Of a DNA stretch of 64,000 nt, positions 1 through 11,614 are shown one piece after another; position 1 is the first letter of the stretch, and every line of letters starts with the position of its first letter. The notes under the pieces are model-generated. The model made no database searches. It worked only from the letters and a program-made list of their open reading frames with translations, and was not told the DNA's origin. The stretch spans positions 124,001 to 188,000 of the forward strand of contig OZ250175.1 in NCBI GenBank assembly GCA_965238155.1, read 5' to 3'. The DNA comes from BJGV01 sp964196335 (GTDB taxonomy: Bacteria; Pseudomonadota; Gammaproteobacteria; Burkholderiales; Nitrosomonadaceae). The position numbers were made by a program, and so were the translations under genes.

Positions 1-23
1 CAAGTTTAGTAATTTTAAAGAGT

Positions 24-49
24 AGAAGTAAGCGAAAACGCTTACTTCT
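24..49 (+). other. Perfect 11-bp hairpin in rRNA spacer
   Basis: Arms 24-34 and 39-49 are perfectly complementary around an AAAA loop closed by G-C, so the RNA would form a stable GNRA-like-capped hairpin. It is not followed by a uridine run, so it is unlikely to be a terminator. A role as a processing or antitermination (boxB-like) element of the rRNA transcript is inference. Confidence 0.6.
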
Positions 50-143
50 GGTTTTTAACCGGTGGCTGTATTTTAGGGAAATAGTAATAAATGATATTTA
101 ATGGTCTTTTTTTGGCCTGATATTTATAATATTTATTTCCTGA

Positions 144-154
144 TGTTCTTTAAA
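144..154 (+). promoter_or_regulatory. rrn antitermination boxA
   Basis: The sequence TGTTCTTTAAA matches the boxA element of rRNA operon leaders and spacers, which binds NusB/NusE to make RNA polymerase resistant to Rho. The flanking bases running into AAATTTGGAAG are typical of betaproteobacterial 16S-23S spacers. It sits about 240 bases before the 23S rRNA. Confidence 0.7.
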
Positions 155-285
155 AATTTGGAAGAAGTAAAATATTTTGTGTTCTGAGGAATCTTTGATC
201 TGTACGATTAGGGTTTCTTTCTTGGAATACAAGATATTGGGTTAGATTGTATCTATGCATTGTATTTTTTGTCGGATGCAATGCA

Positions 286-390
286 CAAACAACCTGTAAC
301 CAATTGGTTCTAGATAACGGGATTAATTTATAAAGTTGTTTTGTTTTATTTAACTTTATACCCTTACTCTAAAAGCCCTTAAGGTTATAG

Positions 391-397
<7 letters not shown>
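286..397 (+). other. Left arms of pre-23S rRNA processing stem
   Basis: 286-299 is the exact reverse complement of 3388-3401 (14 bp), and 381-397 is the exact reverse complement of 3316-3332 (17 bp). Together they would bring the two ends of the 23S precursor into one long duplex, the known RNase III substrate in rRNA maturation. The inner helix includes the first bases of mature 23S. Confidence 0.8.
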
Positions 398-3315
<2,918 letters not shown>

Positions 3316-3324
<9 letters not shown>

Positions 3325-3401
3325 ATAACCTTGAGTATAACGTGTGAAAGATGACGATTAATTAGTTCTTAAAATCGTCCGATACGTTTACAGGTTGTTT
3401 G
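3316..3401 (+). other. Right arms of pre-23S rRNA processing stem
   Basis: 3316-3332 and 3388-3401 are the exact complements of the left arms upstream of 23S. The roughly 55 bases between them would bulge from the precursor duplex. Confidence 0.8.
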
Positions 3402-3516
3402 AACTAAATACAATTTAACCCATTACTAACTTACTTCTTCCAGATTGTGGCATATTAGTTTAGAAATCAGGGATCACAAGTTTTAATGTGCCTCTTTAAC
3501 CTCCTGATTACAGTTA

Positions 3517-3634
3517 CGCTTGGCGGCAATAGCGCTTTGGACCCACCCCTTCCCATCCCGAACAGGACCGTGAAACGAGGTTGCGCCGATGATAGTGTGC
3601 ACTACGCATGTGAAAGTAGGTCACCGCCAGGCAC
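3517..3634 (+). rRNA. rrf: 5S ribosomal RNA
   Basis: The sequence from GCTTGGCGG to CCGCCAGGC forms the closing helix I of 5S rRNA. Between these ends lie the conserved CCATCCCGAACAG and GCGCCGATGATAGTG blocks. Length is about 118 bases. It follows 23S by about 190 bases and is followed at once by a strong terminator, so it is the last gene of the rrn operon. Confidence 0.95.
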
Positions 3635-3637
3635 CTT

Positions 3638-3684
3638 AAAATAAGAAAGCCCCGAACTCTTGATGAGTCGGGGCTTTCTTATTT
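3638..3684 (+). terminator. Rho-independent terminator of rrn operon
   Basis: Arms of about 17 bases (3638-3654 and 3668-3684) pair perfectly around a 13-base loop. The stem contains a GC-rich AGCCCCGA/TCGGGGCT core, and the descending arm ends in a T-rich run. It lies four bases after 5S rRNA. Confidence 0.93.
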
Positions 3685-3992
3685 TCTGAACCAATAGAAT
3701 TTTAAAGAAAAACAATCCCCTAATTTTAATGTCATAGTTTAAACAAAATATTTAATACTTCTACATAACCCAAAAAGTAGGCTATAAACTTGATATAGTT
3801 ATTAGACTAATACATTTAACATCAAAATTATCAACCAAATTAACAATAACTCTTATTGCCAGCCTATTATGGAATAATCATATCTTCGCCCTACTCTTTT
3901 CAATCATTACATGCCTAAACTTAGGAATCTAAACAACCAAAATAAATTACTGTCAATTTACGACAAATTTTATTTTAATCTGGAGGCTAAAT
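3685..3992. other. Intergenic, nothing recognised
   Basis: This AT-rich gap lies between the rrn terminator and the next gene. I see no RNA gene or coding remnant. It presumably contains the promoter of the following membrane-protein gene. Confidence 0.6.
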
Positions 3993-4802
3993 TTGAATGA
4001 TTGGGTAGGTCATCCTATAACACAAAGTATTATCGTCCCATTTGTCGCGGCCTGGATTACTACTAAATCACTCAATCATCTGCGACTATCAGGATTAGCT
4101 GTAATTGCAGGGTTCTGTTCAACAGTCTATCTCATCGCAGATTTCAATTTTGAATCCCTCTCTACTATCAGAAAAATTATTCTGTCAGGATTAATTGCCG
4201 CAATTATTGGATTACTCCTTGACTTAATATCAAGTAATCGGAAATTTGTGCGTTACTTACTCGCTTTAGCTTGCAGTATTGCGGTGCTATGGATGTCTTG
4301 GCCGGTATTGCAGCAAAAGGAAATACAGGAAGCAACAGTATATGGTATTGGTATAGTTATCTACATGATTTTGGTAACTATACTTGTTGATCGTCTTACC
4401 ACTAAACCAGCACGCGCTGGTTCAGCCGGAATGAGCATGGGCATAGGTATCGGTGTATCAGCTTCATTGAGCTCATCGGCAATACTGGGACAATTAGGGT
4501 TGAGTATTGGTGTAGCCTGTAGCGCTTATCTTCTGGCTCAGCTAATAAGTGGAAAGGCCTATTCTTGTGGAAGAATATTTACTTTACCTATATCTGTACT
4601 ATGTGGATTAATTATGCCAGCTACAATTATGCTTGCTCAGACACCTTGGTATTGCCTACCTGTAGTAGCTGTTATCCCACTAGTTGCACACGTTCCTTTA
4701 CCTAGCAATTGGTCACTACGTAAACATATCATTGTGTTGTCAATGCTGACACTAATTATTGCTACATCTACTATTTTAATTACGCTGGCGCTACTCCAGT
4801 AA
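3993..4802 (+). CDS. Multi-pass membrane protein of unknown function
   Basis: The 269-residue product is almost entirely hydrophobic, with roughly eight or nine predicted membrane segments from residue 9 to the C-terminus. A small-residue-rich stretch (about 142-165, repeated G, S and A) resembles the packed helices of transport proteins. The start is TTG at 3993, supported by TGGAGG ending six bases upstream; no in-frame ATG lies nearby. I do not recognise the family. It stands alone between the rrn terminator and the YceI gene, so context gives no hint of its job. Confidence 0.75.
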   Translation: MNDWVGHPITQSIIVPFVAAWITTKSLNHLRLSGLAVIAGFCSTVYLIADFNFESLSTIRKIILSGLIAAIIGLLLDLISSNRKFVRYLLALACSIAVLWMSWPVLQQKEIQEATVYGIGIVIYMILVTILVDRLTTKPARAGSAGMSMGIGIGVSASLSSSAILGQLGLSIGVACSAYLLAQLISGKAYSCGRIFTLPISVLCGLIMPATIMLAQTPWYCLPVVAVIPLVAHVPLPSNWSLRKHIIVLSMLTLIIATSTILITLALLQ

Positions 4803-4883
4803 AGTTTGTATAACCAGAATGAACACGTCACTCTTATTTATATTAAAAAGTGCCCTTTTCTACCCACATAAGAAGGAAGAACC

Positions 4884-5459
4884 ATGCCTCATATAACTGC
4901 TACTTTGATTGCCTCAATCCTCTTATTCTTTAGTAATAACGTATCTGCTATAACAGAAAATTATACTATTGATCCAACGCATACCTACCCTCATTTTGCT
5001 GTCAGTCACCTAGGATACTCAACAATGCACGGCCGATTTGATAAAACTAGCGGAACACTTACAATCAACCGCACTAAAAAAACCGGATCAGTTGACATAA
5101 ATATTGAGACAGCCTCATTAAATACCGGTATGAAAAAAAGAGACGCGCATCTACGATCCCCTGATTTCTTTAATACTGTTGAATTTCCAAAAGCAACCTA
5201 TAAATCTACCGCAGTTAAGTTTAATGGTGACACTCCTACTATGGTCGAAGGAAATCTCACATTACTTGGTATCACAAAACAAGTAATACTTACTATTACA
5301 GCGTTTAAGTGTGGTAAGAATCCTATGAATTTTAAAGATATGTGCGGAATTGATGCTATAGCAAATATGAAACGCTCAGATTTCGGTATGAATTATGCGC
5401 TACCAGGAGTGGGCGATGACATAAAACTTACTATAGAAGTAGAAGCATATAAAAATTAG
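4884..5459 (+). CDS. YceI-family periplasmic protein
   Basis: The 191-residue product has a signal peptide (about 1-22, likely cut after VSA) followed by one YceI domain. Family marks include the early YTIDPTHTYPHFAVSHLG block, the GRFDKTSGTL strand and the LRSPDFFNTVEFPKATY region. YceI proteins are lipocalin-like barrels that bind isoprenoid-type lipids (polyisoprenoid in TT1927b) and are often linked to acid or osmotic stress; the ligand here is unknown. The SD AGAAGGAAG lies a few bases before the ATG. It converges with the UreD gene. Confidence 0.93.
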   Translation: MPHITATLIASILLFFSNNVSAITENYTIDPTHTYPHFAVSHLGYSTMHGRFDKTSGTLTINRTKKTGSVDINIETASLNTGMKKRDAHLRSPDFFNTVEFPKATYKSTAVKFNGDTPTMVEGNLTLLGITKQVILTITAFKCGKNPMNFKDMCGIDAIANMKRSDFGMNYALPGVGDDIKLTIEVEAYKN

Positions 5460-5504
5460 AAGCACTATTAAAGCTTATATTGTTTCTACTTCCAGATACT
5501 CATT

Positions 5505-6359
5505 CTAAACAGTGCAAGACTTCTCTTTATTACTAGAAACAGAACCTTCTTTCCTGTCCCATAAAAAATCCTTTATTTGTTGAAAACAATTAAATAGTTG
5601 CTCGCCCCCATTTCCTAACACTCTCAATACAAAACCATTTGCTGCCATTTCAGAGATCCCGAAAGAAATATTTTCCTCATTTTTAATAATTTCCAGAACC
5701 TTCTCTATTAATTCGCAAACACCATGGCTACTCTTAGTATTCATATATATAAAAGTAGCTTGGTGAGTATATTCTTCTAACTGAACAACTGTATTTACCG
5801 AGCATACTTGAGGTTCTAATATAATCTTATCTTTTAGAACTAAAAGATCATTAAAATAAATCTCTGTCACATTTCGAAAATAAGTAAATCTGAATATCTC
5901 ACCAGAAATATTCTTACCAGGGTAAATATATTCAGAATTTTTTCTACCACAAGTTATAATTTCACTTAGAATTAATTCACAATTCTTATCAAGATTAATA
6001 ACAGTATGGTTTCTAAATATAGAGTTCTCCTGTGGAACAACTGGGTGCGGAACATAGCAAAAGACACTATCAGGAGCGAGCCTTACTTTCGTTATCTGCG
6101 AAGAACCCTCCTTCATGTTATACAGACGTTGGTATGATTGTGTCTGTAACTGAAACCGACTATTTTCCTCTATATTAATTTCTATCTCATGATTATCTGA
6201 ATCTAATAAACCAGGTGATGAGCTTCCAAGCATCATGTATAAGCAGCCATCGTTTTTAACTTGTCCGACATTCGTAATTCGAAAAGGAACACTAACATAA
6301 CTATCCATTAGGTATGATTTTCCTTCCTTAAAACCTGTTTTAATATATAGATTAGCCAT
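5505..6359 (-). CDS. ureD: Urease accessory protein UreD (orphan)
   Basis: The 284-residue product carries the UreD/UreH pattern: GLLDSDNHEIEINIEENSRF, TQSYQRLY, then CYVPHPVVPQENS and, after CGRK, GEIFRF. UreD binds the urease apoenzyme and recruits UreF/UreG for nickel insertion. The motif wording and very AT-rich codon use resemble Bacteroidetes UreD proteins more than typical betaproteobacterial ones, as far as I remember those families. No ureABC, E, F or G is in the window, and ureD is normally part of such an operon. It may serve a urease encoded elsewhere, or be a stranded relic; the frame is intact. A nickel transporter-like gene lies 14 kb away. Confidence 0.85.
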   Translation of the reverse strand: MANLYIKTGFKEGKSYLMDSYVSVPFRITNVGQVKNDGCLYMMLGSSSPGLLDSDNHEIEINIEENSRFQLQTQSYQRLYNMKEGSSQITKVRLAPDSVFCYVPHPVVPQENSIFRNHTVINLDKNCELILSEIITCGRKNSEYIYPGKNISGEIFRFTYFRNVTEIYFNDLLVLKDKIILEPQVCSVNTVVQLEEYTHQATFIYMNTKSSHGVCELIEKVLEIIKNEENISFGISEMAANGFVLRVLGNGGEQLFNCFQQIKDFLWDRKEGSVSSNKEKSCTV

Positions 6360-6928
6360 AGGTCACTTTACAAGAATTTACAACCTTTACAGATCCTTCT
6401 TTTAACAACAAAAGTTAATCTTGAATTATGAAATGTAGAATTAGATAGAATACCAAAACATGGCCTAACAGATCGAAATCAGCATTTGAAGTCAGCTATT
6501 TGGCTAAATAGCTTATAGTCGCATATTCAATGCTTTAAATAATCGGGTCAAAATATTTATTCTCTAGTCCGCTTCAAAATACATATAGATTGATTATATT
6601 CACTATGATTAAATGTATTTATCACTCTGTTGGAGTCACAAAGTAAAGATTCATAGTATAATATTAATCCTAGCAGGATCAGTCTGATAAGTCACATGTA
6701 TACTCAGTGTCTGTCACTTTAACACTGCTACTCTGAGCTACGAATCAAATCAGTAAAAATTATTTAAGTTTAATTTATCAATGAACGAAATAATGATAGC
6801 CTCGAATAGGACTTTAATACTTATAGAAAAGTAGTGCTTCCCTTTCTAACATTTTTTAGATACTATATTGTATAAATAGTACAGACTACCCTTGATTATT
6901 CTTCTTAATTACTAAATTTTAATTTCCC
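6360..6928. other. Long AT-rich intergenic region
   Basis: These 569 bases separate the divergent ureD and trxA. I find no gene or recognisable gene remnant. One perfect 8-bp inverted repeat with a 4-base loop lies at 6494-6513 (AGCTATTT/AAATAGCT), without a uridine run. The trxA promoter must lie in the last part, where TTGTATAAATAGTAC (about 6868-6882) is a possible -10 area; this is not certain. Confidence 0.5.
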
Positions 6929-7255
6929 ATGAGTCAGCAAATTTATCACGTCTCAGATGAAACATTTGAGTCGGAAGTATTACAATCAAACGTACCTGTA
7001 TTAGTTGATTACTGGGCAGAATGGTGCGGGCCATGTAAAATGATCGCGCCTATTCTGAACGAGGTTGCCGGAGAATATGACGGTCGTCTAAAAGTAACTA
7101 AGCTTAATATCGATGAGAACCAAGCCACACCACCTAAATATGGAATTAGGGGTATACCGACGCTGATGCTGTTTAAGAATGGAAATATTGAAGCAACTAA
7201 AGTTGGTGCATTATCTAAAGCGCAATTGACTGCATTTATTGACAGCCATATCTAA
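6929..7255 (+). CDS. trxA: Thioredoxin 1
   Basis: The 108-residue product is a classical thioredoxin: DYWAEWCGPCKM gives the redox pair C33/C36, and GIPTL near residue 77 supplies the cis-proline. It is a cytosolic disulfide reductant for ribonucleotide reductase, PAPS reductase and others, recharged by thioredoxin reductase. Length equals E. coli TrxA. It precedes rho, an arrangement shared with E. coli and many proteobacteria. I see no clear Shine-Dalgarno sequence before the ATG. Confidence 0.97.
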   Translation: MSQQIYHVSDETFESEVLQSNVPVLVDYWAEWCGPCKMIAPILNEVAGEYDGRLKVTKLNIDENQATPPKYGIRGIPTLMLFKNGNIEATKVGALSKAQLTAFIDSHI

Positions 7256-7428
7256 ATCCGATAACCTAATGGACAAGTGTCTCTCTGAAGCTGGATTCAC
7301 AGCTAGCCAATACACTTTTAATTCTTGTACTACCATATAAATCCCACCATCATCCAACACTTCCAAGCGTACTACATGCTCTACTAACGCTTTACACCTA
7401 CGTTTTCTTTACTTTCCGAGTACCGCGA

Positions 7429-8688
7429 ATGCATTTATCCGACCTTAAAAATCTCCACGTAACTGAACTGGTAGAGATGGCTATCACTAATCAAATAGAT
7501 GGCGCTAACCGACTTCGTAAGCAGGATTTGATTTTTGCCCTGCTGAAGAACCAGGCACGCAAGGGAGAAAGTATTTTTGGTGAAGGTACTCTTGAGGTTC
7601 TGCAAGACGGCTTTGGTTTTCTACGATCACCTGATACATCTTATTTAGCTGGTCCTGATGATATATACGTTTCTCCCAGCCAAATAAGACGATTTAATTT
7701 ACATACAGGAGACTCAATAGACGGTGAAATCCGTACACCAAAAGATGGCGAACGTTATTTCGCACTAGTAAAAGTTGATAAGGTCAATAATGAACCGCCA
7801 GAAAACTCAAAGCACAAGATCCTATTTGAAAACCTTACCCCATTATTTCCTACGCAACGACTTCTCCTGGAACGAGATATTAAGGCCGAAGAAAATGTTA
7901 CCAGCCGTATCATTGACCTTATAGCACCTATTGGAATGGGTCAACGAGCCTTACTTGTTTCAAGCCCTAAGTCTGGAAAAACTGTGATGCTTCAACACAT
8001 TGCTCATGCAATAGCTTCTAATTATCCTGATGTCATCCTAATGGTTCTACTAATTGACGAACGACCTGAAGAAGTAACTGAGATGATCCGTTCTGTTAGA
8101 GGAGAAGTTGTTTCATCAACATTTGATGAGCCAGCAGTACGTCATGTACAAGTGGCTGATATGGTTATTGAAAAAGCCAAACGCCTAGTGGAACACAAAA
8201 AAGATGTTGTGATACTTTTAGACTCAATTACACGCCTAGCGCGTGCTTACAATACTGTAATCCCCGCTTCTGGCAAAGTCCTCACTGGTGGTGTCGACGC
8301 AAATGCTCTACAACGCCCGAAACGATTCTTTGGGGCTGCACGTAATATAGAAGAGGGAGGTTCCCTGACTATCATTGCAACTGCACTAGTTGATACTGGT
8401 TCACGCATGGATGATGTGATATATGAAGAATTTAAAGGTACTGGTAACATGGAAATCCATCTTGACCGACGCATGGCAGAAAAACGTACTTACCCAGCTA
8501 TAAATGTTAACCGTTCAGGTACACGTAAAGAAGAGTTACTTATCAAACCTGATGATTTACAAAAGATTTGGGTGTTGCGTAAACTACTCTACCCAATGGA
8601 TGACGTTGAAGCAATGGAGTTCTTACTAGATAAAATAAAAGCTACAAAAAATAATGGTGATTTCTTTGATTCGATGAAAAGAGTGTAA
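7429..8688 (+). CDS. rho: Transcription termination factor Rho
   Basis: The 419-residue product is a full-length Rho, a hexameric RNA-dependent ATPase that ends transcription. An N-terminal Rho_N/OB fold (about 1-125, with EVLQDGFGFLR and DDIYVSPSQIRRF) binds RNA. The ATPase core has Walker A SPKSGKT near residues 179-185 and Walker B VILLDSITRLARAYN near 260. The R-loop/Q-loop area DANALQRPKRFFGAARN follows. It lies 173 bases after trxA; that leader may carry autoregulation, which is known for rho genes but not visible here. Confidence 0.98.
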   Translation: MHLSDLKNLHVTELVEMAITNQIDGANRLRKQDLIFALLKNQARKGESIFGEGTLEVLQDGFGFLRSPDTSYLAGPDDIYVSPSQIRRFNLHTGDSIDGEIRTPKDGERYFALVKVDKVNNEPPENSKHKILFENLTPLFPTQRLLLERDIKAEENVTSRIIDLIAPIGMGQRALLVSSPKSGKTVMLQHIAHAIASNYPDVILMVLLIDERPEEVTEMIRSVRGEVVSSTFDEPAVRHVQVADMVIEKAKRLVEHKKDVVILLDSITRLARAYNTVIPASGKVLTGGVDANALQRPKRFFGAARNIEEGGSLTIIATALVDTGSRMDDVIYEEFKGTGNMEIHLDRRMAEKRTYPAINVNRSGTRKEELLIKPDDLQKIWVLRKLLYPMDDVEAMEFLLDKIKATKNNGDFFDSMKRV

Positions 8689-8903
8689 AATCCATACTAA
8701 ATAGAATCTATCCTATAGAGAAATAATTGTACCCGTCTAATTTGATGCATTATTCTTTTCCATTATAAATGTCATGCCCCTGCCCTCCTACAAAAAGACA
8801 AACATATAACCTATAGTTGCAACCCACTTCATATTAAAGGATAATATGCGCCTTTCCGTCTAGCTGTTTACGAAGTTGTGATGCAAAATAAGGACTCAGA
8901 GAA

Positions 8904-9128
8904 ATGAAAGCTGAAATTCATCCAAGCTACCAAGAAATAAAAGTAACATGCAGTTGTGGCAATACGTTCCATACACGCTCCACCTTGGATAAACCGCTAC
9001 AGATTGAAGTATGTTCTGTCTGTCATCCATTTTATACTGGAAAACAAAAAATTGTTGATACAGCTGGACGAGTTGAGAAATTTAGAAAAAAATATGGCGG
9101 TAAAGTAGAAAATAAAGCTGCATCCTAG
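8904..9128 (+). CDS. rpmE: 50S ribosomal protein L31 (zinc form)
   Basis: The 74-residue product has four conserved cysteines (C16, C18, C37, C40), so it is the zinc-binding C+ form of L31, a protein of the large subunit that bridges to the small subunit. HPFYTGKQK after the second pair is the family signature. AAGGACTCAGAGA lies just before the ATG. A short inverted repeat (8830-8836/8842-8848) is in the leader. It follows rho in the same direction, but a 215-base gap suggests its own promoter. Confidence 0.97.
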   Translation: MKAEIHPSYQEIKVTCSCGNTFHTRSTLDKPLQIEVCSVCHPFYTGKQKIVDTAGRVEKFRKKYGGKVENKAAS

Positions 9129-9152
9129 AAAGCTATTTTACATATCTTAAGC

Positions 9153-9169
9153 GGCAACCTGGAGTTGCC
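9153..9169. terminator. Possible weak bidirectional terminator
   Basis: GGCAAC and GTTGCC form a 6-bp stem with a 5-base loop between the converging rpmE and phosphodiesterase genes. The following T run is poor, so this is tentative. Confidence 0.3.
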
Positions 9170-9218
9170 TTCATTAAACTGCAATCAATAATTAGCTTAG
9201 TAATTCCTAAAGTAGAAG

Positions 9219-9872
9219 TTATTTATATTCTATCAAGAAAGGTGAATCAGTAATTACACCGTCCACATCAATTCCTTTGCAATATTCAAACTCTGATTTT
9301 GTTTCTAAGCCATAAACGAAATTGTTATATCCTGCTGCTGCTGACTCCTTTAGTAAAGAACCATCCAAAATATCATAATCCCACACGATATGATTGATTC
9401 TAGTAATATCGCTACTATCAACCAACAAGGAATTTAGCGATAGAGGACGATGTGCTACCAATAGACCACAGTCCACCTTAAGAGATGATGCACAAATTGC
9501 TATCACATCGTGATGAAATGAAGTTACAAGGATAGTACGATTAGATTGATATTTTTCCAACACTTGAATTATTAGCTCTAGCCCTTCCCTAGTCTTAATC
9601 TCTACATTCCAAATAATTCCAGGAAAATGTTCAAGTGCTTCATCTAGTGCAGGAACCCGGTATCCGGTCTCATGCTCAATCTCTTGACGTGTCAGAGCAC
9701 ACACTGCTCTTCCCGATATAATACGATCATGTATTAATACTAAGTAATCATCACTACTAATGCGTACATCAGTTTCAATTCCATCAACATCCAGCTTAAC
9801 TGCTGCTTCAAACGCAGCCAGAGTATTTTCATTATGTTCAGCATGATTACCACGATGCGCTATAACTAACAT
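9219..9872 (-). CDS. Glycerophosphodiester phosphodiesterase
   Basis: The 217-residue product is a short single-domain GDPD (PF03009). It shows AHRG (H6, R7), ENTLAAFEAA, the acidic metal pair IETDV (E33, D35) and the second catalytic histidine in LIHD (H48). The enzyme hydrolyses deacylated phospholipids to glycerol-3-phosphate and an alcohol. No signal peptide is visible, so it resembles cytosolic UgpQ. It lies downstream of the ceramide-type operon on the same strand across a 267-base gap. A role in that lipid pathway is possible but not shown. Confidence 0.92.
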   Translation of the reverse strand: MLVIAHRGNHAEHNENTLAAFEAAVKLDVDGIETDVRISSDDYLVLIHDRIISGRAVCALTRQEIEHETGYRVPALDEALEHFPGIIWNVEIKTREGLELIIQVLEKYQSNRTILVTSFHHDVIAICASSLKVDCGLLVAHRPLSLNSLLVDSSDITRINHIVWDYDILDGSLLKESAAAGYNNFVYGLETKSEFEYCKGIDVDGVITDSPFLIEYK

Positions 9873-10139
9873 AGTTTTAACAGTTTATTTCCAATATACA
9901 TATAATTATATGAATAATACTACTGTAAGAATACTCTATACCTATTATTATCTATTCAAATAATTTCGGTCCAACTTTAGACTTTGGCATTAGATAAATT
10001 ACTAGTATACAAATATAAAGTTTTTACTTGATTTCCATTAAATAACTATCAACAGATAACATCATATCAACAAATTAACTACTCTAATTTTAGAACCGAA
10101 ATGTTTTTTAGGAGGGTAAAAATACTATTCTGGAGCAGA

Positions 10140-11324
10140 TCAGAAAATACTTTTTCGCAACGCAGAAAAAATATTTACAACATAATCTATCTGTTCCTCA
10201 GTATGAGCTGCACTGACACTACACCGCACCAATGACTTGCCTTCAGGTGCAGCTGGAGGCAGTATCAAATTAACATAGATACCCTGATCAAACAGAGCTT
10301 TCCAAAGCATCATTGCCTGCTGAGGGCTATCTAATATTGTTGCAATTATTGGCCCAGGATCCGGGCCAAGCTGATAACCCTGCTTATCTAAGCAAGAATA
10401 AAGTTTACGTGCATTCTTCCAGAGTTTATTGCGTAGTTCAGTACCATCTCTCAATAATTTCAGAGCGGCTCTTGTAGATGCAATAGTAGCTGGTGAAGGT
10501 GACGCTGTAAAAATATAAGGTCGACTAACATATCTCAGCTGATCAAGCTGCATATGATTACTAACGCAATAACCTCCTATACTGCCGAGGCTTTTGCTAA
10601 AAGTACCGGTAATGAAATCAACATCATTTATAAGCCCTGTTTCCTCTACAAGACCCTGCCCAGTTTTACCTAGTACTCCAATTGAATGCGCTTCGTCAAG
10701 AAGTAGAATGCTACCGTAAGAATTCTTTATTTGAACAATATCTGCAAGAGGTGCACGATCACCCAGCATGCTATAAATACCTTCAATTATAATCAAGGTG
10801 GAACTTGTTCTTTCTCCTAAGCGCTTAAGCCGCTTTTCCATGTCTACCGTATCATTGTGCCGGAATCTAATTATCTCAGCACCACTCAAACGACATCCAT
10901 CATAGATACTGGCATGAGAATCCCCATCAATGAGAATTACATCATTTGCACCAGCCAAGCCAGAAATCATTGCAAGATTTGCCTGATACCCGGTTGTAAA
11001 AACTATACTAGATTGACAATGATAAAAATCTGAAAATTCTTGCTCAAGAGCACGATGCCCACTATAGCTACCATTTGCCATACGTGAACCAGTTGTACCA
11101 GTACCCTCACTATCTAACGCTTTATGTGCTGCTTGCAAACATTCAGGTGCAAAAGTAAGCCCTAAATAGTTATTCGTACCAAAAAATAAAATACGACGAC
11201 CACAGACACTTGCCTCAGTTGTTGAATATACCTTTTCTATAGGCGTGCCAAATACATCAAGGCCCTCTGGTAACAGCGCCTTTCTAGCAGCAGCAACTGC
11301 ATCTAATTTATCTAACAAACTCAT
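10140..11324 (-). CDS. spt: Serine palmitoyltransferase-like alpha-oxoamine synthase
   Basis: The 394-residue product is a PLP-dependent alpha-oxoamine synthase (BioF/Kbl/SPT group). The Schiff-base lysine is K244 in GTFSKSLGSIGG; D210 and H213 in LDEAHSIG and H137 in GDSHAS match PLP and ring-stacking residues of Sphingomonas SPT. It would condense an acyl thioester with L-serine to 3-oxo-sphinganine. It is not likely to be BioF, because the neighbours are an ACP, an SDR and an acyl-ACP synthetase rather than biotin genes; this is the Caulobacter spt neighbourhood. Its ATG overlaps the acp stop by four bases (ATGA), so the two are translationally coupled. Without an assay, the amino acid used is inference. 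Confidence 0.85.
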   Translation of the reverse strand: MSLLDKLDAVAAARKALLPEGLDVFGTPIEKVYSTTEASVCGRRILFFGTNNYLGLTFAPECLQAAHKALDSEGTGTTGSRMANGSYSGHRALEQEFSDFYHCQSSIVFTTGYQANLAMISGLAGANDVILIDGDSHASIYDGCRLSGAEIIRFRHNDTVDMEKRLKRLGERTSSTLIIIEGIYSMLGDRAPLADIVQIKNSYGSILLLDEAHSIGVLGKTGQGLVEETGLINDVDFITGTFSKSLGSIGGYCVSNHMQLDQLRYVSRPYIFTASPSPATIASTRAALKLLRDGTELRNKLWKNARKLYSCLDKQGYQLGPDPGPIIATILDSPQQAMMLWKALFDQGIYVNLILPPAAPEGKSLVRCSVSAAHTEEQIDYVVNIFSALRKSIF

Positions 11325-11575
11325 TCTGATGCTGACTTAATTTTAAAAATTAAATCTGCCAAATCATGAACAGTGTTGACATCTGCAAGGACGTTTATTG
11401 GTACTGAAATATCAAATTCATCTTCAATTTCCATAACTAAATTTAATAACTTGACAGAATCAATTGCCAGCTCATTAATAAGGTCTGTATCAGGTGTGAT
11501 CTCTATCTCAGAACCAGCAAAATGCTCAAGATGTTTGCAAAGATTCTGCAAGATACTATTGTGGTCATATTCCAT
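11321..11575 (-). CDS. Dedicated acyl carrier protein
   Basis: The 84-residue product has the helix pattern of an acyl carrier protein. S40 in ELAIDSVKLLNLVMEIEDEF is the phosphopantetheine site; the usual DSL is DSV here, as in many specialised carrier proteins. It is clearly not the housekeeping AcpP, which sits with fab genes. In the operon it would carry the acyl chain from the upstream synthetase to the serine palmitoyltransferase, the role of the equivalent ACP in Caulobacter sphingolipid synthesis. It is separated from the reductase gene by about 40 bases. Confidence 0.88.
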   Translation of the reverse strand: MEYDHNSILQNLCKHLEHFAGSEIEITPDTDLINELAIDSVKLLNLVMEIEDEFDISVPINVLADVNTVHDLADLIFKIKSASE

Positions 11576-11614
11576 TATTTCAACTCTTAAAAGTAAAATT
11601 GACGTGTATCAATA

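Larger units (their letters stand above)
1..390 (+). other. 3' part of 16S-23S rRNA spacer
   Basis: This AT-rich stretch lies directly upstream of the 23S rRNA. It holds a perfect hairpin (24-49), a boxA-like antitermination sequence (144-154) and the left arms of the pre-23S processing stem (286-299 and 381-397). I see no tRNA gene in this part. If tRNA-Ile/Ala genes exist they lie before the window, as in most rrn operons. Confidence 0.85.

Noticed and set aside
24..49. Terminator in the 16S-23S spacer
   Set aside because: No uridine run follows and the operon must be read through here.
9219..9872. GDPD as a fifth gene of the ceramide operon
   Set aside because: A 267-base gap follows the operon and the enzyme family is widespread; a link is not supported.
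10140..11324. Annotation as biotin-pathway BioF
   Set aside because: Neighbouring ACP, FAAL and SDR genes match the sphingolipid set, and no other biotin gene is near.
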